From Candidatus Stygibacter australis (GTDB taxonomy: Bacteria > Cloacimonadota > Cloacimonadia > Cloacimonadales > TCS61): a DNA stretch of 60,854 nucleotides. Positions 43,368 to 51,707 of this stretch are shown piece after piece. The notes beneath the pieces are model-generated. The model was given only the letters and a program-made list of their open reading frames with translations. It had not been told where the DNA came from and ran no database searches. The stretch covers positions 1 to 60,854 of the forward strand of contig JAVCDJ010000041.1 of NCBI GenBank assembly GCA_030765845.1. The letters are read 5' to 3'. The number at the start of each line of letters is the position of its first letter. The stretch's first letter is position 1. Made by a program: the position numbers and the translations under genes.

Positions 43368-45146
43368 ATGGGAAAGACTTATGTAGAAAAAATATTTGGT
43401 GCCCAGACGGGTTCAATAGTATTTGCCAAACCTGATCTGGTGCTCACACACGATAATACTGCCAGTATTGCAAACACATTCAAAAAGATGGGTGGTACTA
43501 AGGTTGCTGATCCTAACCAGCTTCTGGTTGTACTGGATCATAATGCTCCACCCACTACTGATAAACTCGCTAACCAGTATCAGGCAATACGTGACTTTGT
43601 AAAAGTTCAGGGTATCAAGAAATTTCATGATGTTGGTGATGGTATTTGTCATCAGGTGATGAGCTATCATGCCAAACCAGGAATGATCATTGTTGGTTCA
43701 GATAGTCATACCTGCACCGCAGGAGCTTTTAATACAATGTCTGCCGGAATTGATAGAACTGAATCTGCAGGACTCTGGAAACGTGGTGAAACCTGGTTTC
43801 GCGTACCTGATTCCATCAAGATCAATCTCACTGGCTCACTTTTAAAAGGAGTTTTTGCCAAAGATATCTCGCTGTGGATAATCGGTATGATAGGTTCTGC
43901 GGGAGCTAATTACTGCTCTATCGAATATCATGGTGATGGTGTGAAAACCCTCACTATTTCTCAAAGAATGACCCTGGCAAACCTGGCTTCAGAGATGGGT
44001 GCAAAAAATGCTGTATTCCCTCCAGATAAAGTACTGGCAGACTTTCTGAGTGTAGATACTATCGAAAATGGCACCTGGGCAGATCCTGATGCCACATATA
44101 TTCAGGAAATTAATATCAATCTCAGCGAGGTATTCCCGCTGGTTGCCTGCCCACATCACGTAGATAATGTGAAAGCGCTTTCAGAAGTTGAACGTACCCC
44201 GATTCATCAGGCTCTTATTGGCACCTGCACAAATGGTCGTCTGGAAGATATGCGCATTGCTGCCCAGATATTGGATGGCAAGAAGATCCCGAAAGGCTTC
44301 CAGCTCCTGGTATGCCCGGCATCAAAAGAAATCTATCTTCAGGCTATGGAAGAAGGACTCATCGCCAAAATGATGAATGCCGGTGCTGTGATCCTCAGCT
44401 CTTCCTGCGGTCCCTGCCTGGGAACTGGTCAGGGAATTCCTGCTGATGGTTATAATATATTATCAACTGCTAACCGTAATTTCCTGGGACGCATGGGTAA
44501 TAAAAAGGCTTTTGTTTATCTGGCTTCACCTGCAGCAGTAGCATATTCAGCTCTTAAGGGTGCAATCACTGATCCTCGCGGGTTCAAAGCTAATGATAAA
44601 TTCCCTTATCAGCATGAACAATCAGACACCGTTACAATTGCAGAAACAGATAATCGCAGATTAGGCACTACCTGGAATTATGCCGATGTGGATAACCTGA
44701 ATACTGACCAGATGTTTGCCGGGAATCTTACCTACAAAGTGCTCAGCTCAGATCCCGAAGCTATCATGCCCTATCTTTTCATAGATTTCGATCCTAATTT
44801 CACCAGGAATGTGCAATCCGGTGATGTATTGATAGCTGGTGAAAACTTTGGCTGCGGTTCATCCCGCGAGCATCCTGCCGTAGGACTTGCTCATGCCGGA
44901 GTGAAAGCTGTTATCGTGAAATCAGTTAACCGGATTTTCTATCGTTCTTCAGTTAATCAGGGTTTACCTATTATTGTTCTGCCCGATGTGGTTGATGCCT
45001 ATAATCCTGGTAATGAAGTCAATGTTGATCTGGAAAAAGGGCTGGTTATTATTGCTGGAAAGGAATTCCCCTTCCCACCACTACCCCCGGCTCTGCTGGA
45101 AATATTCCAGGCAAAAGGTCTGGTAAACTGGATAGTTAATAATTAA
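43368..45146 (+). CDS. Aconitase/homoaconitase family hydro-lyase B, fused subunits
   Basis: A 592-residue single-chain enzyme with canonical family features: LDHNAPPT (Asp-His pair), GICHQV, VGSDSHTCTAGAF, the iron-sulfur ligands GTCTNGR and CGPC, and the small-domain NFGCGSSREHP. The loop equivalent to YLRT reads GNLTYK. It interconverts hydroxy-tricarboxylic acids by dehydration and rehydration; citrate/isocitrate and homocitrate/homoisocitrate are both possible. It ends the operon, and a strong terminator follows 12 bases later. Confidence 0.88.
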   Translation: MGKTYVEKIFGAQTGSIVFAKPDLVLTHDNTASIANTFKKMGGTKVADPNQLLVVLDHNAPPTTDKLANQYQAIRDFVKVQGIKKFHDVGDGICHQVMSYHAKPGMIIVGSDSHTCTAGAFNTMSAGIDRTESAGLWKRGETWFRVPDSIKINLTGSLLKGVFAKDISLWIIGMIGSAGANYCSIEYHGDGVKTLTISQRMTLANLASEMGAKNAVFPPDKVLADFLSVDTIENGTWADPDATYIQEININLSEVFPLVACPHHVDNVKALSEVERTPIHQALIGTCTNGRLEDMRIAAQILDGKKIPKGFQLLVCPASKEIYLQAMEEGLIAKMMNAGAVILSSSCGPCLGTGQGIPADGYNILSTANRNFLGRMGNKKAFVYLASPAAVAYSALKGAITDPRGFKANDKFPYQHEQSDTVTIAETDNRRLGTTWNYADVDNLNTDQMFAGNLTYKVLSSDPEAIMPYLFIDFDPNFTRNVQSGDVLIAGENFGCGSSREHPAVGLAHAGVKAVIVKSVNRIFYRSSVNQGLPIIVLPDVVDAYNPGNEVNVDLEKGLVIIAGKEFPFPPLPPALLEIFQAKGLVNWIVNN

Positions 45147-45158
45147 ACATATAAAAGC

Positions 45159-45184
45159 AAAAAGCCCGGAATTCCGGGCTTTTT
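45159..45184 (+). terminator. Terminator of the lysine-reductase/lyase operon
   Basis: AAAAAGCCCGG and CCGGGCTTTTT form an 11-bp perfect stem around AATT. It is symmetrical and followed by T-rich sequence. Confidence 0.95.
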
Positions 45185-45215
45185 CTTTATTTTCTCTAAT
45201 CCCAACTAAGTTATC

Positions 45216-45303
45216 GAGTTAAGATGATGTACTCATCAGATTGACTTGAGCACGACCATTATTCCCTCCCAGTCTTAAGTCAATCTGCTTCGCATCTTAA
45301 CTC
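45216..45303. repeat. Composite double-stem inverted repeat
   Basis: Outer arms GAGTTAAGATG and CATCTTAACTC (11 bp) enclose an inner 14-bp stem (45237-45250 with 45274-45287, one G-U) and a 23-base loop. The 88-base structure lies between a terminator and the next gene, so it is not needed for termination. It may be a small mobile palindromic unit. Confidence 0.7.
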
Positions 45304-45388
45304 AATACCTCCCAGCCAGAAAAAATTTATTTACACTTTTTTCAGGATATTGTTTTTTTACTCTGTGAAATTAGAATAGGAAAAATTT

Positions 45389-46972
45389 ATGGACATATTA
45401 AAAAAGTTGATTAATGAATTATTAAAAGAATGGCAGGGAGGTAATTCACCCGGATTTGCCATTTCTATCATTAGTAAAAAATCTTACTTTGATTCATATT
45501 ATTACGGCTGTGCCTCTCTGGAACACTCTATCCCTATTGATCAGGATACCATCTTTTATCTCTGTTCACTTTCTAAACAGCTTACTGCTGCCTGCCTTGC
45601 TTTCCTGATCGAGGAAAATAAAATATCCCTCTCTAATCCTCTCAGAAAATTTTTCCCAGAATTACCCGCTGGCGTTTACGACCCCATCAATATCGGTCAT
45701 CTCGTTCATATGACAAGCGGAATACATGAATGGTATGATATGATGGAATTTTCCGGCAGTTATAATGATGAATATCCCTGGCGAAAATCAATTATTTCAC
45801 TACTTGCAAGACAGAAAAAACTAAGCTTTACCCCCGGTGATCGTTTTTCATACTGCAACACGAATTATTCACTGGTGACACTGATCATCGAAATGATCAC
45901 CAGCAAAAGCCTGACAGAATTTGCCCGACAGATGATCTTTGAACCCCTGAACATGAATTCCACCTTCTTTTGTGAAGATAATAGCCGGGTAATTCCTCAT
46001 CTTGCCGCAGGCTATTACAGGATTGCCAATACAAATAAAATTGCTGATAAATTGCCTCCCTTGATCGGTGCCGGAGGAGTATATTCTAATCTTCCCGATA
46101 TGACCACCTGGCTTCAGACCATTCTTAATCAAAAGTGGCAACCTTACATTTTTAAAACTTTGTTTGAACCCAATCTGCTCAATAATGGCAAGCCTAATCC
46201 TTATCTGATGGGATTCAAAAACCACTATTATCATGATCATTTCATCCTTGATCACGGTGGAGCAGTCCCCGGTTTCTTTACCCATATCTCTTATTTACCT
46301 CACCAGAATTGCGGGTTTGTCTGGCTGGCGAATCACAGTAATTTCAAACCGGATCAGTTCACAAATGCTTTGCTCAGCTATCTGGAAACCGAATTCAAAC
46401 CAGTTAATAATTCAATCGGAAATTCAATCCCTCAGCTTGATGATCCTGCCAAATATTCAGGTAATTATATCTACCTGGATGATGAGAAATCTCTTACATT
46501 GACCGCAGAGAATAGCTACCTGCATATTGAAGGAAATCCAAACGAATTTCAGCAGCAGCAGGATAATGTCTTTGTGAATGTCAACGACAACTCTAATTTC
46601 ATCATAATTGAAGAATATCACCAGCTTGTTATTTTGCGTATTATCTCAGAAAATGACGATAAATTTCTTCTTAAAACTCTGAATCTTCCCAGACTGAAGG
46701 ATTATAAGCAGTTCTTTGGAAGTTATTACAGTCCAGAACTGGATGTTACTTATTCACTCACTTATTGCAAAGATAAACTTTATATAGATGCCGTGAAAAG
46801 ATTTTCTGGTACTGACCTTATTCTCATTGCTTCAGATGTTTTTCTTAGTCCCATAAAAGGATTTAAACTTCGCTTTCAAAGAAATAATAAACAGAAAATT
46901 ATTTCCTTTATTCTGGACAGCTCCCGTTCACAGAATTTCACCTTCCACAAAATCCTCGGCACCAATTTCTAA
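45389..46972 (+). CDS. Serine beta-lactamase-family hydrolase (class C-like), cytosolic
   Basis: This 527-residue protein of the penicillin-binding-protein/class C beta-lactamase fold has SLSK (Ser60 to Lys63), YCN in SYCNTNYSLV and HGG in LDHGGAVPGF. No signal peptide is visible, so it may act inside the cell, unlike true beta-lactamases. Residues 340 to the end form a beta-rich accessory region with Asp- and Asn-rich turns, as in other esterase/peptidase members. Likely an esterase or peptidase on small substrates; resistance to antibiotics is not implied. It stands alone between two intergenic repeats. Confidence 0.85.
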   Translation: MDILKKLINELLKEWQGGNSPGFAISIISKKSYFDSYYYGCASLEHSIPIDQDTIFYLCSLSKQLTAACLAFLIEENKISLSNPLRKFFPELPAGVYDPINIGHLVHMTSGIHEWYDMMEFSGSYNDEYPWRKSIISLLARQKKLSFTPGDRFSYCNTNYSLVTLIIEMITSKSLTEFARQMIFEPLNMNSTFFCEDNSRVIPHLAAGYYRIANTNKIADKLPPLIGAGGVYSNLPDMTTWLQTILNQKWQPYIFKTLFEPNLLNNGKPNPYLMGFKNHYYHDHFILDHGGAVPGFFTHISYLPHQNCGFVWLANHSNFKPDQFTNALLSYLETEFKPVNNSIGNSIPQLDDPAKYSGNYIYLDDEKSLTLTAENSYLHIEGNPNEFQQQQDNVFVNVNDNSNFIIIEEYHQLVILRIISENDDKFLLKTLNLPRLKDYKQFFGSYYSPELDVTYSLTYCKDKLYIDAVKRFSGTDLILIASDVFLSPIKGFKLRFQRNNKQKIISFILDSSRSQNFTFHKILGTNF

Positions 46973-47351
46973 ACAACCCGCAATTTCTCTTTAATAAATA
47001 GCATATTACATATTATTACCGCTTAATATATGTTAAAGTGGTATTTAGTAGCTAATTGTATTTAATCCACTCCATTCAGAGTTTGCCAGAAGGTGTTCCT
47101 GCAAAGCTCCAAAATCATTAAAATCCCCACTACAAAACTGTTTCAGCTTCTTTACAGCTATAAAGTGACCTTCCAGAGGAACAACTCAACCCGGCATAAC
47201 ATAAAAATGTTATGCCGGGTTGAGTTGTTCCTCTGGAAGTCTGGTAATAGTCTACAAATAATAGAAAGTAGGGATTGGCAATTTTCAGTTGAATATCTGT
47301 GATGAGGTATAAAGGTTGACATTTATTTTAGGGGAAAAAGTGATGTAATTT
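46973..47351. other. Intergenic region with a 33-bp perfect hairpin
   Basis: No gene is seen. It contains the long palindrome at 47170-47239 and otherwise A/T-rich sequence. A TTGACA at 47316 lies close to the next gene but has no clear partner. Confidence 0.6.
47170..47239. repeat. 33-bp perfect hairpin containing copy 3 of the 54-bp palindromic element
   Basis: Two 33-base arms, fully complementary, flank an AAAA loop. The central 54 bases (47178-47231) begin GGAACAAC, end GTTGTTCC and hold AACATAAAAATGT in the middle, as in copy 2, while the sequences between ends and centre (TCAACCCGGCAT and its complement) are different. There is no T-tract. Confidence 0.9.
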
Positions 47352-48326
47352 ATGAAAGAGATATTAAAAGAGCATTTGGAGTCAGGGGTAGTACAATTAT
47401 CTGATAGTGCCGGTATCGTGGCATTTTTTGGTGATGGTAAGATGCTGATGTGTGCGATGACGAGTGATATATCAGCATACCTGGCAGTATATTTTGGTGA
47501 TGATATCGATGATAAGAACATCGGTGAATTATTAGAGCAATGCGATAAAATAGGCTACTGGGAGACTGATAGGATATTTTCAGCATTACTGGGATATAAA
47601 GCCCTTGAGCAGAAGTATAATCCACCTTTTAATCGAATAATAAGATATTATGATGATTATCAATACCTGGGATTAAATTTCGTAAAAATACCCTTTATCA
47701 AAGTAGAAAGCACAACAATAAATGACTTTTTTTATATTGGGCCTTTCAGGAGCCGTTATTTTGTACATGATGTGATAGATGCCTCTGCGGAATATTTTAA
47801 AACGCCGTCCTGTCCAGGAGACTCCTTTCCCTGCGAATTACTTGAAGCGAAAAAATGCACGGGATACTGCATCCAGAATCAAGAGCAGCTGGCAGCGGAT
47901 CTAACAAAGTATTTTCTGCAGCCAAAACAAGAGAATCTGGATATACTCACTAAGGAAATTGATACTTTACTGGATGGTTTTTTATTCACCAAAGCAGAAG
48001 CAGTGAAGCATCAGAAGAAATTATTAAGTAATTTTTATCATCAGGTTGCTTTTCTAATAGTTACCAAGCATTTGAATTTAAAATATGAATATGATGGCAA
48101 AAACATAGAGATAGCTAATGGTTTGCTCAAGCGGATAGATGGCAGAATACTGGAGCGTGTAAACCAGAAATATCAGTTAAATGAATTATTTGCTATAGAT
48201 AAATCTGAGCTGGATGAGAGATGGGTGATCTATAATGAAGTGAGTAGCAAAATACCTGAAAAACTGCTTGAGTGTTATGAAACCACACAGCAGCAGTTGA
48301 GTAAATATTTGTTAAATAAGGAATAG
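47352..48326 (+). CDS. UvrC-like protein with a degenerate GIY-YIG domain
   Basis: A 324-residue protein that resembles the N-terminal part of UvrC: QKYNPPFNRIIRYYDDYQYL (compare the QPRYN and DDKSYP segments), FYIGPFRSRYFVHDVID, and a Cys cluster CPGDSFPC with KKCTGYCI. The catalytic Glu of GIY-YIG nucleases falls on a Tyr in my alignment (ALLGYKALEQ), and the usual GIY and YIG strands are not preserved, so nuclease activity is doubtful. Residues 200 to the end are helical. It is followed after two bases by a response regulator. A role in nucleic-acid binding or DNA-damage signalling is possible but not shown. Confidence 0.55.
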   Translation: MKEILKEHLESGVVQLSDSAGIVAFFGDGKMLMCAMTSDISAYLAVYFGDDIDDKNIGELLEQCDKIGYWETDRIFSALLGYKALEQKYNPPFNRIIRYYDDYQYLGLNFVKIPFIKVESTTINDFFYIGPFRSRYFVHDVIDASAEYFKTPSCPGDSFPCELLEAKKCTGYCIQNQEQLAADLTKYFLQPKQENLDILTKEIDTLLDGFLFTKAEAVKHQKKLLSNFYHQVAFLIVTKHLNLKYEYDGKNIEIANGLLKRIDGRILERVNQKYQLNELFAIDKSELDERWVIYNEVSSKIPEKLLECYETTQQQLSKYLLNKE

Positions 48327-48328
48327 GA

Positions 48329-48730
48329 ATGGAGAGGAGCAAGAAAATAAATTTGTTAATAGTTGATGATGATGTAAGCACGGCCCGTAGCCTGCAATTG
48401 ATGATCAGCAAGAAATATGAAAATATCAATGTTGAAACAGCTAATGGAGGATTTGCAGCCATGCGACGGATACGTCAGGGTGGGATAGATGCAGTATTGA
48501 CCGATGTGGCAATGCCTGATATGAATGGTTGTGACTTATATAGAAAGATCATGGAGACTAATGATAATATCCAGGTGATCATGATGTCAGCCTATTATGA
48601 TCCATCTCATTCAGTGGTTAAAGCTAAATTGGAAGGACTTAAGGACGTGGTTCCCAGTCTGGAGCTGATAGAGAAAAAGGATCTTGTCGAACAGATATTT
48701 AAAAAAATAGAAGAGCACTTTTTAAAATAA
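48329..48730 (+). CDS. Stand-alone response regulator receiver protein
   Basis: A 133-residue CheY-like receiver without an output domain: acidic pocket VDDD (13-15), phosphoacceptor Asp59 in LTDVAMPDMNG and the conserved Ser in MMSAYY. The usual Lys-Pro near the end is replaced (LKDVVPS), so signalling may be atypical. It is coupled to the UvrC-like gene and lies 1.7 kb before a membrane histidine kinase in the same run of genes, a possible partner. Confidence 0.88.
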   Translation: MERSKKINLLIVDDDVSTARSLQLMISKKYENINVETANGGFAAMRRIRQGGIDAVLTDVAMPDMNGCDLYRKIMETNDNIQVIMMSAYYDPSHSVVKAKLEGLKDVVPSLELIEKKDLVEQIFKKIEEHFLK

Positions 48731-48751
48731 AGGGAGTACATAGCTGCTGAT

Positions 48752-49675
48752 GTGAAATTACTTGCAATAGTTCTATTTATCCTGTTGATATTGCCCTGTT
48801 ATTCAGAAGTATTGAATTATGATAATATCTACGTAACTTATCATGGTTCAGACGGTAAAATAGCCTCGGAACTAGGTAGGCAATTAGCAGCAGATATTGG
48901 CGACTTTCAGAAACAGACGGGACATTACCCAGAGCTTAAAACCCAGATCATAATAGCAAAAGACCATGCAGAATACCAGAGTTTTGTGGAAAGCAGTGGT
49001 GGAATCCAGGAATTTTCTCAGGCAATATTCAGGAGAAGCACAAATACGATCTATATCCGCAATCCCAAAGATAACCTGCGATTTAATCAGTTGAATAAGA
49101 TATTACTGCACGAATATATCCATAGTTTTGTGTTTCACTATTTCAGGAATGCTCCTTTATGGTTCCACGAAGGTATGGCAGTATATTTCAGCAATGATTT
49201 TGGCAGTAACCGGGAACTAGGTCTGGCAAGGGATTACCTTTTTGGCAATACCAGACCATTATCACAGATGAGGACGAATTATCCGCGAAACCGGATAGAG
49301 TGGGAATCGTTTTATGCCAAGTCAGCTTTAGCGGTACGTTATCTGTATCAGAACAAAAAAGAACAATTTTACCGCATGTGGGATCTGGCAGAGGAAAATC
49401 ATAGTTTTAATTCTGTATTTCTAAGAAGTATAAAATATACGGCACTCGATTTTTCCTTATTTTTTGAGGAGTATTGTGCTTCACATTTTCGATCTGAGAT
49501 CATCCTTGCACTCAGTGGAATGATCTGGCTGTTGTTCCCCTTATTGTTCATTATTGGCTATTTACGCCGTCAGCATAAAATACGACAAAAACTAGCAGCA
49601 ATGGAAGCAGAGGAAATGGAGCAGGAAGCGGAATTGATTGAAATATATGAGAATGGAGTTGACGAGGAAGATTAG
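48752..49675 (+). CDS. Membrane-anchored gluzincin peptidase (MA-like), periplasmic
   Basis: A 307-residue protein starting at GTG, with signal peptide (KLLAIVLFILLILPCYSEV), a zinc peptidase core HEYIH with a second Glu in FHEGMAVYFS, and a C-terminal membrane helix (about residues 250-272, SGMIWLLFPLLFIIGYL) followed by an acidic cytosolic tail. The fold matches Peptidase_MA-like proteins. It is probably a periplasmic protease; the substrate is unknown. MazG follows after 36 bases. Confidence 0.8.
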   Translation: MKLLAIVLFILLILPCYSEVLNYDNIYVTYHGSDGKIASELGRQLAADIGDFQKQTGHYPELKTQIIIAKDHAEYQSFVESSGGIQEFSQAIFRRSTNTIYIRNPKDNLRFNQLNKILLHEYIHSFVFHYFRNAPLWFHEGMAVYFSNDFGSNRELGLARDYLFGNTRPLSQMRTNYPRNRIEWESFYAKSALAVRYLYQNKKEQFYRMWDLAEENHSFNSVFLRSIKYTALDFSLFFEEYCASHFRSEIILALSGMIWLLFPLLFIIGYLRRQHKIRQKLAAMEAEEMEQEAELIEIYENGVDEED

Positions 49676-49711
49676 AAGATTAAAATAGTATTATAAAATA
49701 CAGGAGCAGCC

Positions 49712-50485
49712 ATGGAGGAATTTGACAAGCTGGTGCAGATAGTTGCGGATTTACGTAATCCAGAAGCAGGATGTCCCTGGGATAAAATCCAGACCCATAA
49801 AAGTCTTGTACCTAATTTTATAGAAGAGCTTTATGAAAGCATAGAAGCGATAGAAGCAGGGGATATGGAAGATCTACGGGAAGAACTGGGAGATCTGATG
49901 CTGCATATTGTGATGCAAAGCAGGATAGCAGAAGAAGCTGGAAATTTTAAGATGGGTGAAGTTCTGCAGAGCATCAATGAGAAATTGATCCGTCGTCATC
50001 CACATATATACGCTGATGAACAGGTGGAGGATGCCAAAGGAGTGAAATTGAACTGGGAGCAAATCAAGCTGAAAGAGAAGACACATCGCAAATCAGCTCT
50101 GGAAGGCGTTCCTCTGGGTATGCCCAAACTGATAGTAGCTCAGAGGATGCAGGAAAAGGCAGCTGCAGTAGGCTTTGATTGGGATAATCACCACCAGGTA
50201 TTTGATAAACTTTCTGAAGAAATTGCAGAATTAAAGGAAGCTATCGAAGAAGAAGATCCTGTTCATATTGAGGAAGAGTTGGGAGATTTGCTTTTTACAG
50301 TGGTGAATTTAAGCCGCAAGCTGGGAATTGATGCGGAGATGGCATTATCAGGCACAAATCGCAAGTTTGAAAGACGGTTTATGCAGGTCGAAGAAATTTA
50401 TAATGGAAAAAAAACAAAGATGCATGATAGCAGTCTTGAGCAGTTAGATGAAGTTTGGAAAACAGTTAAAGATACTGAAAAATAG
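49712..50485 (+). CDS. mazG: Nucleoside triphosphate pyrophosphohydrolase MazG
   Basis: A 257-residue double-domain MazG. Domain 1 has GCPWDKIQTHKSL and ELYESIEAIEAGD with EELGDLMLH; domain 2 has EEIAELKEAIEEED and EEELGDLLFTVVNLSRK with the EExxE and ExxD metal sites. It hydrolyses NTPs, including aberrant ones, to NMP and pyrophosphate. CAGGAG precedes the ATG, and the end overlaps the kinase gene by 38 bases. Confidence 0.96.
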   Translation: MEEFDKLVQIVADLRNPEAGCPWDKIQTHKSLVPNFIEELYESIEAIEAGDMEDLREELGDLMLHIVMQSRIAEEAGNFKMGEVLQSINEKLIRRHPHIYADEQVEDAKGVKLNWEQIKLKEKTHRKSALEGVPLGMPKLIVAQRMQEKAAAVGFDWDNHHQVFDKLSEEIAELKEAIEEEDPVHIEEELGDLLFTVVNLSRKLGIDAEMALSGTNRKFERRFMQVEEIYNGKKTKMHDSSLEQLDEVWKTVKDTEK

Positions 50486-51707
50486 TACTTCCAATACAAT
50501 AAAGCTGTATTTTATAATTGGAAGTTTACTGATATTGATCAGTTTTCTGGTATTTACCAATCTCTTGAGCAAAGATATTCAAAGAGATGTATCAGTGGTA
50601 CCTGATCTTTATGCTCAGTTTATTGGTTTGCCAGACAATGTAAATCTGGAGAATTTCCTGACAGATTATTTTATGACAGAGATCATCCCTTTTATAGATT
50701 ACCCCATAATCTTTTGTGATAGTTTACGGGTACCTTTTTCCTGGGAAAATATCAATGTGGAGATGCGTAATTTTGAATCATTAGATCAGGCAGATAAGGA
50801 TAAACTTCATAAGATGGTAAAGCGTCTTCATAACCGGGGAAGTTATACATTGCTATATCAGAACCGAAGAAAAGATAATCTGATCGGCTACGTATATTTT
50901 GGGGAAACTAGTTCCATGAAGCAATTGCGATATATGCCTTATGTGGCAAGTATATTCGTGGTGATATTTATTGCAGTGGGAGCATTTGCCTTGGGATATA
51001 TGCGCAGAAATGAGAAGAATCAGCTCTGGATCGGACTGGCAAAAGAGACTGCACATCAATTTGGCACACCCACGTCATCACTTGTGGGCTGGCTCAGCAT
51101 CATGCGTAGTAGACTGGAAACGGCAAGTAATCCAGAAGAATCGAAAGAGCTTCTGGAATATATAGACCATATTGAGACGGATGTGAACCGACTTCAGAAC
51201 GTAGCTTCCCGGTTTGGTAAAGTGGGCTCCACCATAAAACTGCAGAATACAATTTTGGATGCGATAATAGAGGAAACAGTAACTTATTTTCGCTCACGAG
51301 TACCGCAGGACAATAATAAGATAAGTATATATTATTTTAGTGAAATACACGGTGTGGTATTAAAGATAGATAATGATCTGATCAAGTGGACGCTGGAGAA
51401 TATGATCAAAAATGCTATTGATGCCATGACCGGCAAAGGTGGTAAGATAATACTTACATCAGTGGTTAGGGAAGGCAATGTGATGATCAGGATAAGTGAT
51501 GAAGGTAAGGGTATAGCAAGAAATATGTTCCAGCGGGTATTTCTGGCAGGGGTAACCAGTAAAGAACGGGGCTGGGGACTCGGCTTGAGCCTGGCAAAAC
51601 GAATTATCGAAGAATATCATCAGGGAAAGATCAGAATTGTGCAAAGCGAATTGAAAAAAGGTACTACCTTTGAGATATTATTACCAATAAAAGATCTGGA
51701 GGCATAA
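50448..51707 (+). CDS. Membrane sensor histidine kinase
   Basis: A 419-residue kinase with two membrane helices (about 20-40 and 166-185) enclosing a periplasmic sensor of about 125 residues. The phosphoacceptor is His203 in AKETAHQFGTPTSSLVGW, and the ATPase has the N-box MIKNAIDAMT and the GWGLGLSLAKRI box. It overlaps mazG by 38 bases and nnr by one (TAATG), unusual neighbours for a kinase. The receiver protein at 48329 could be its partner. Confidence 0.9.
   Translation: MKFGKQLKILKNSTSNTIKLYFIIGSLLILISFLVFTNLLSKDIQRDVSVVPDLYAQFIGLPDNVNLENFLTDYFMTEIIPFIDYPIIFCDSLRVPFSWENINVEMRNFESLDQADKDKLHKMVKRLHNRGSYTLLYQNRRKDNLIGYVYFGETSSMKQLRYMPYVASIFVVIFIAVGAFALGYMRRNEKNQLWIGLAKETAHQFGTPTSSLVGWLSIMRSRLETASNPEESKELLEYIDHIETDVNRLQNVASRFGKVGSTIKLQNTILDAIIEETVTYFRSRVPQDNNKISIYYFSEIHGVVLKIDNDLIKWTLENMIKNAIDAMTGKGGKIILTSVVREGNVMIRISDEGKGIARNMFQRVFLAGVTSKERGWGLGLSLAKRIIEEYHQGKIRIVQSELKKGTTFEILLPIKDLEA

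Noticed and set aside
45389-46972. Antibiotic resistance beta-lactamase
   Set aside because: The fold and motifs are right but there is no signal peptide, and the family is dominated by esterases and peptidases.
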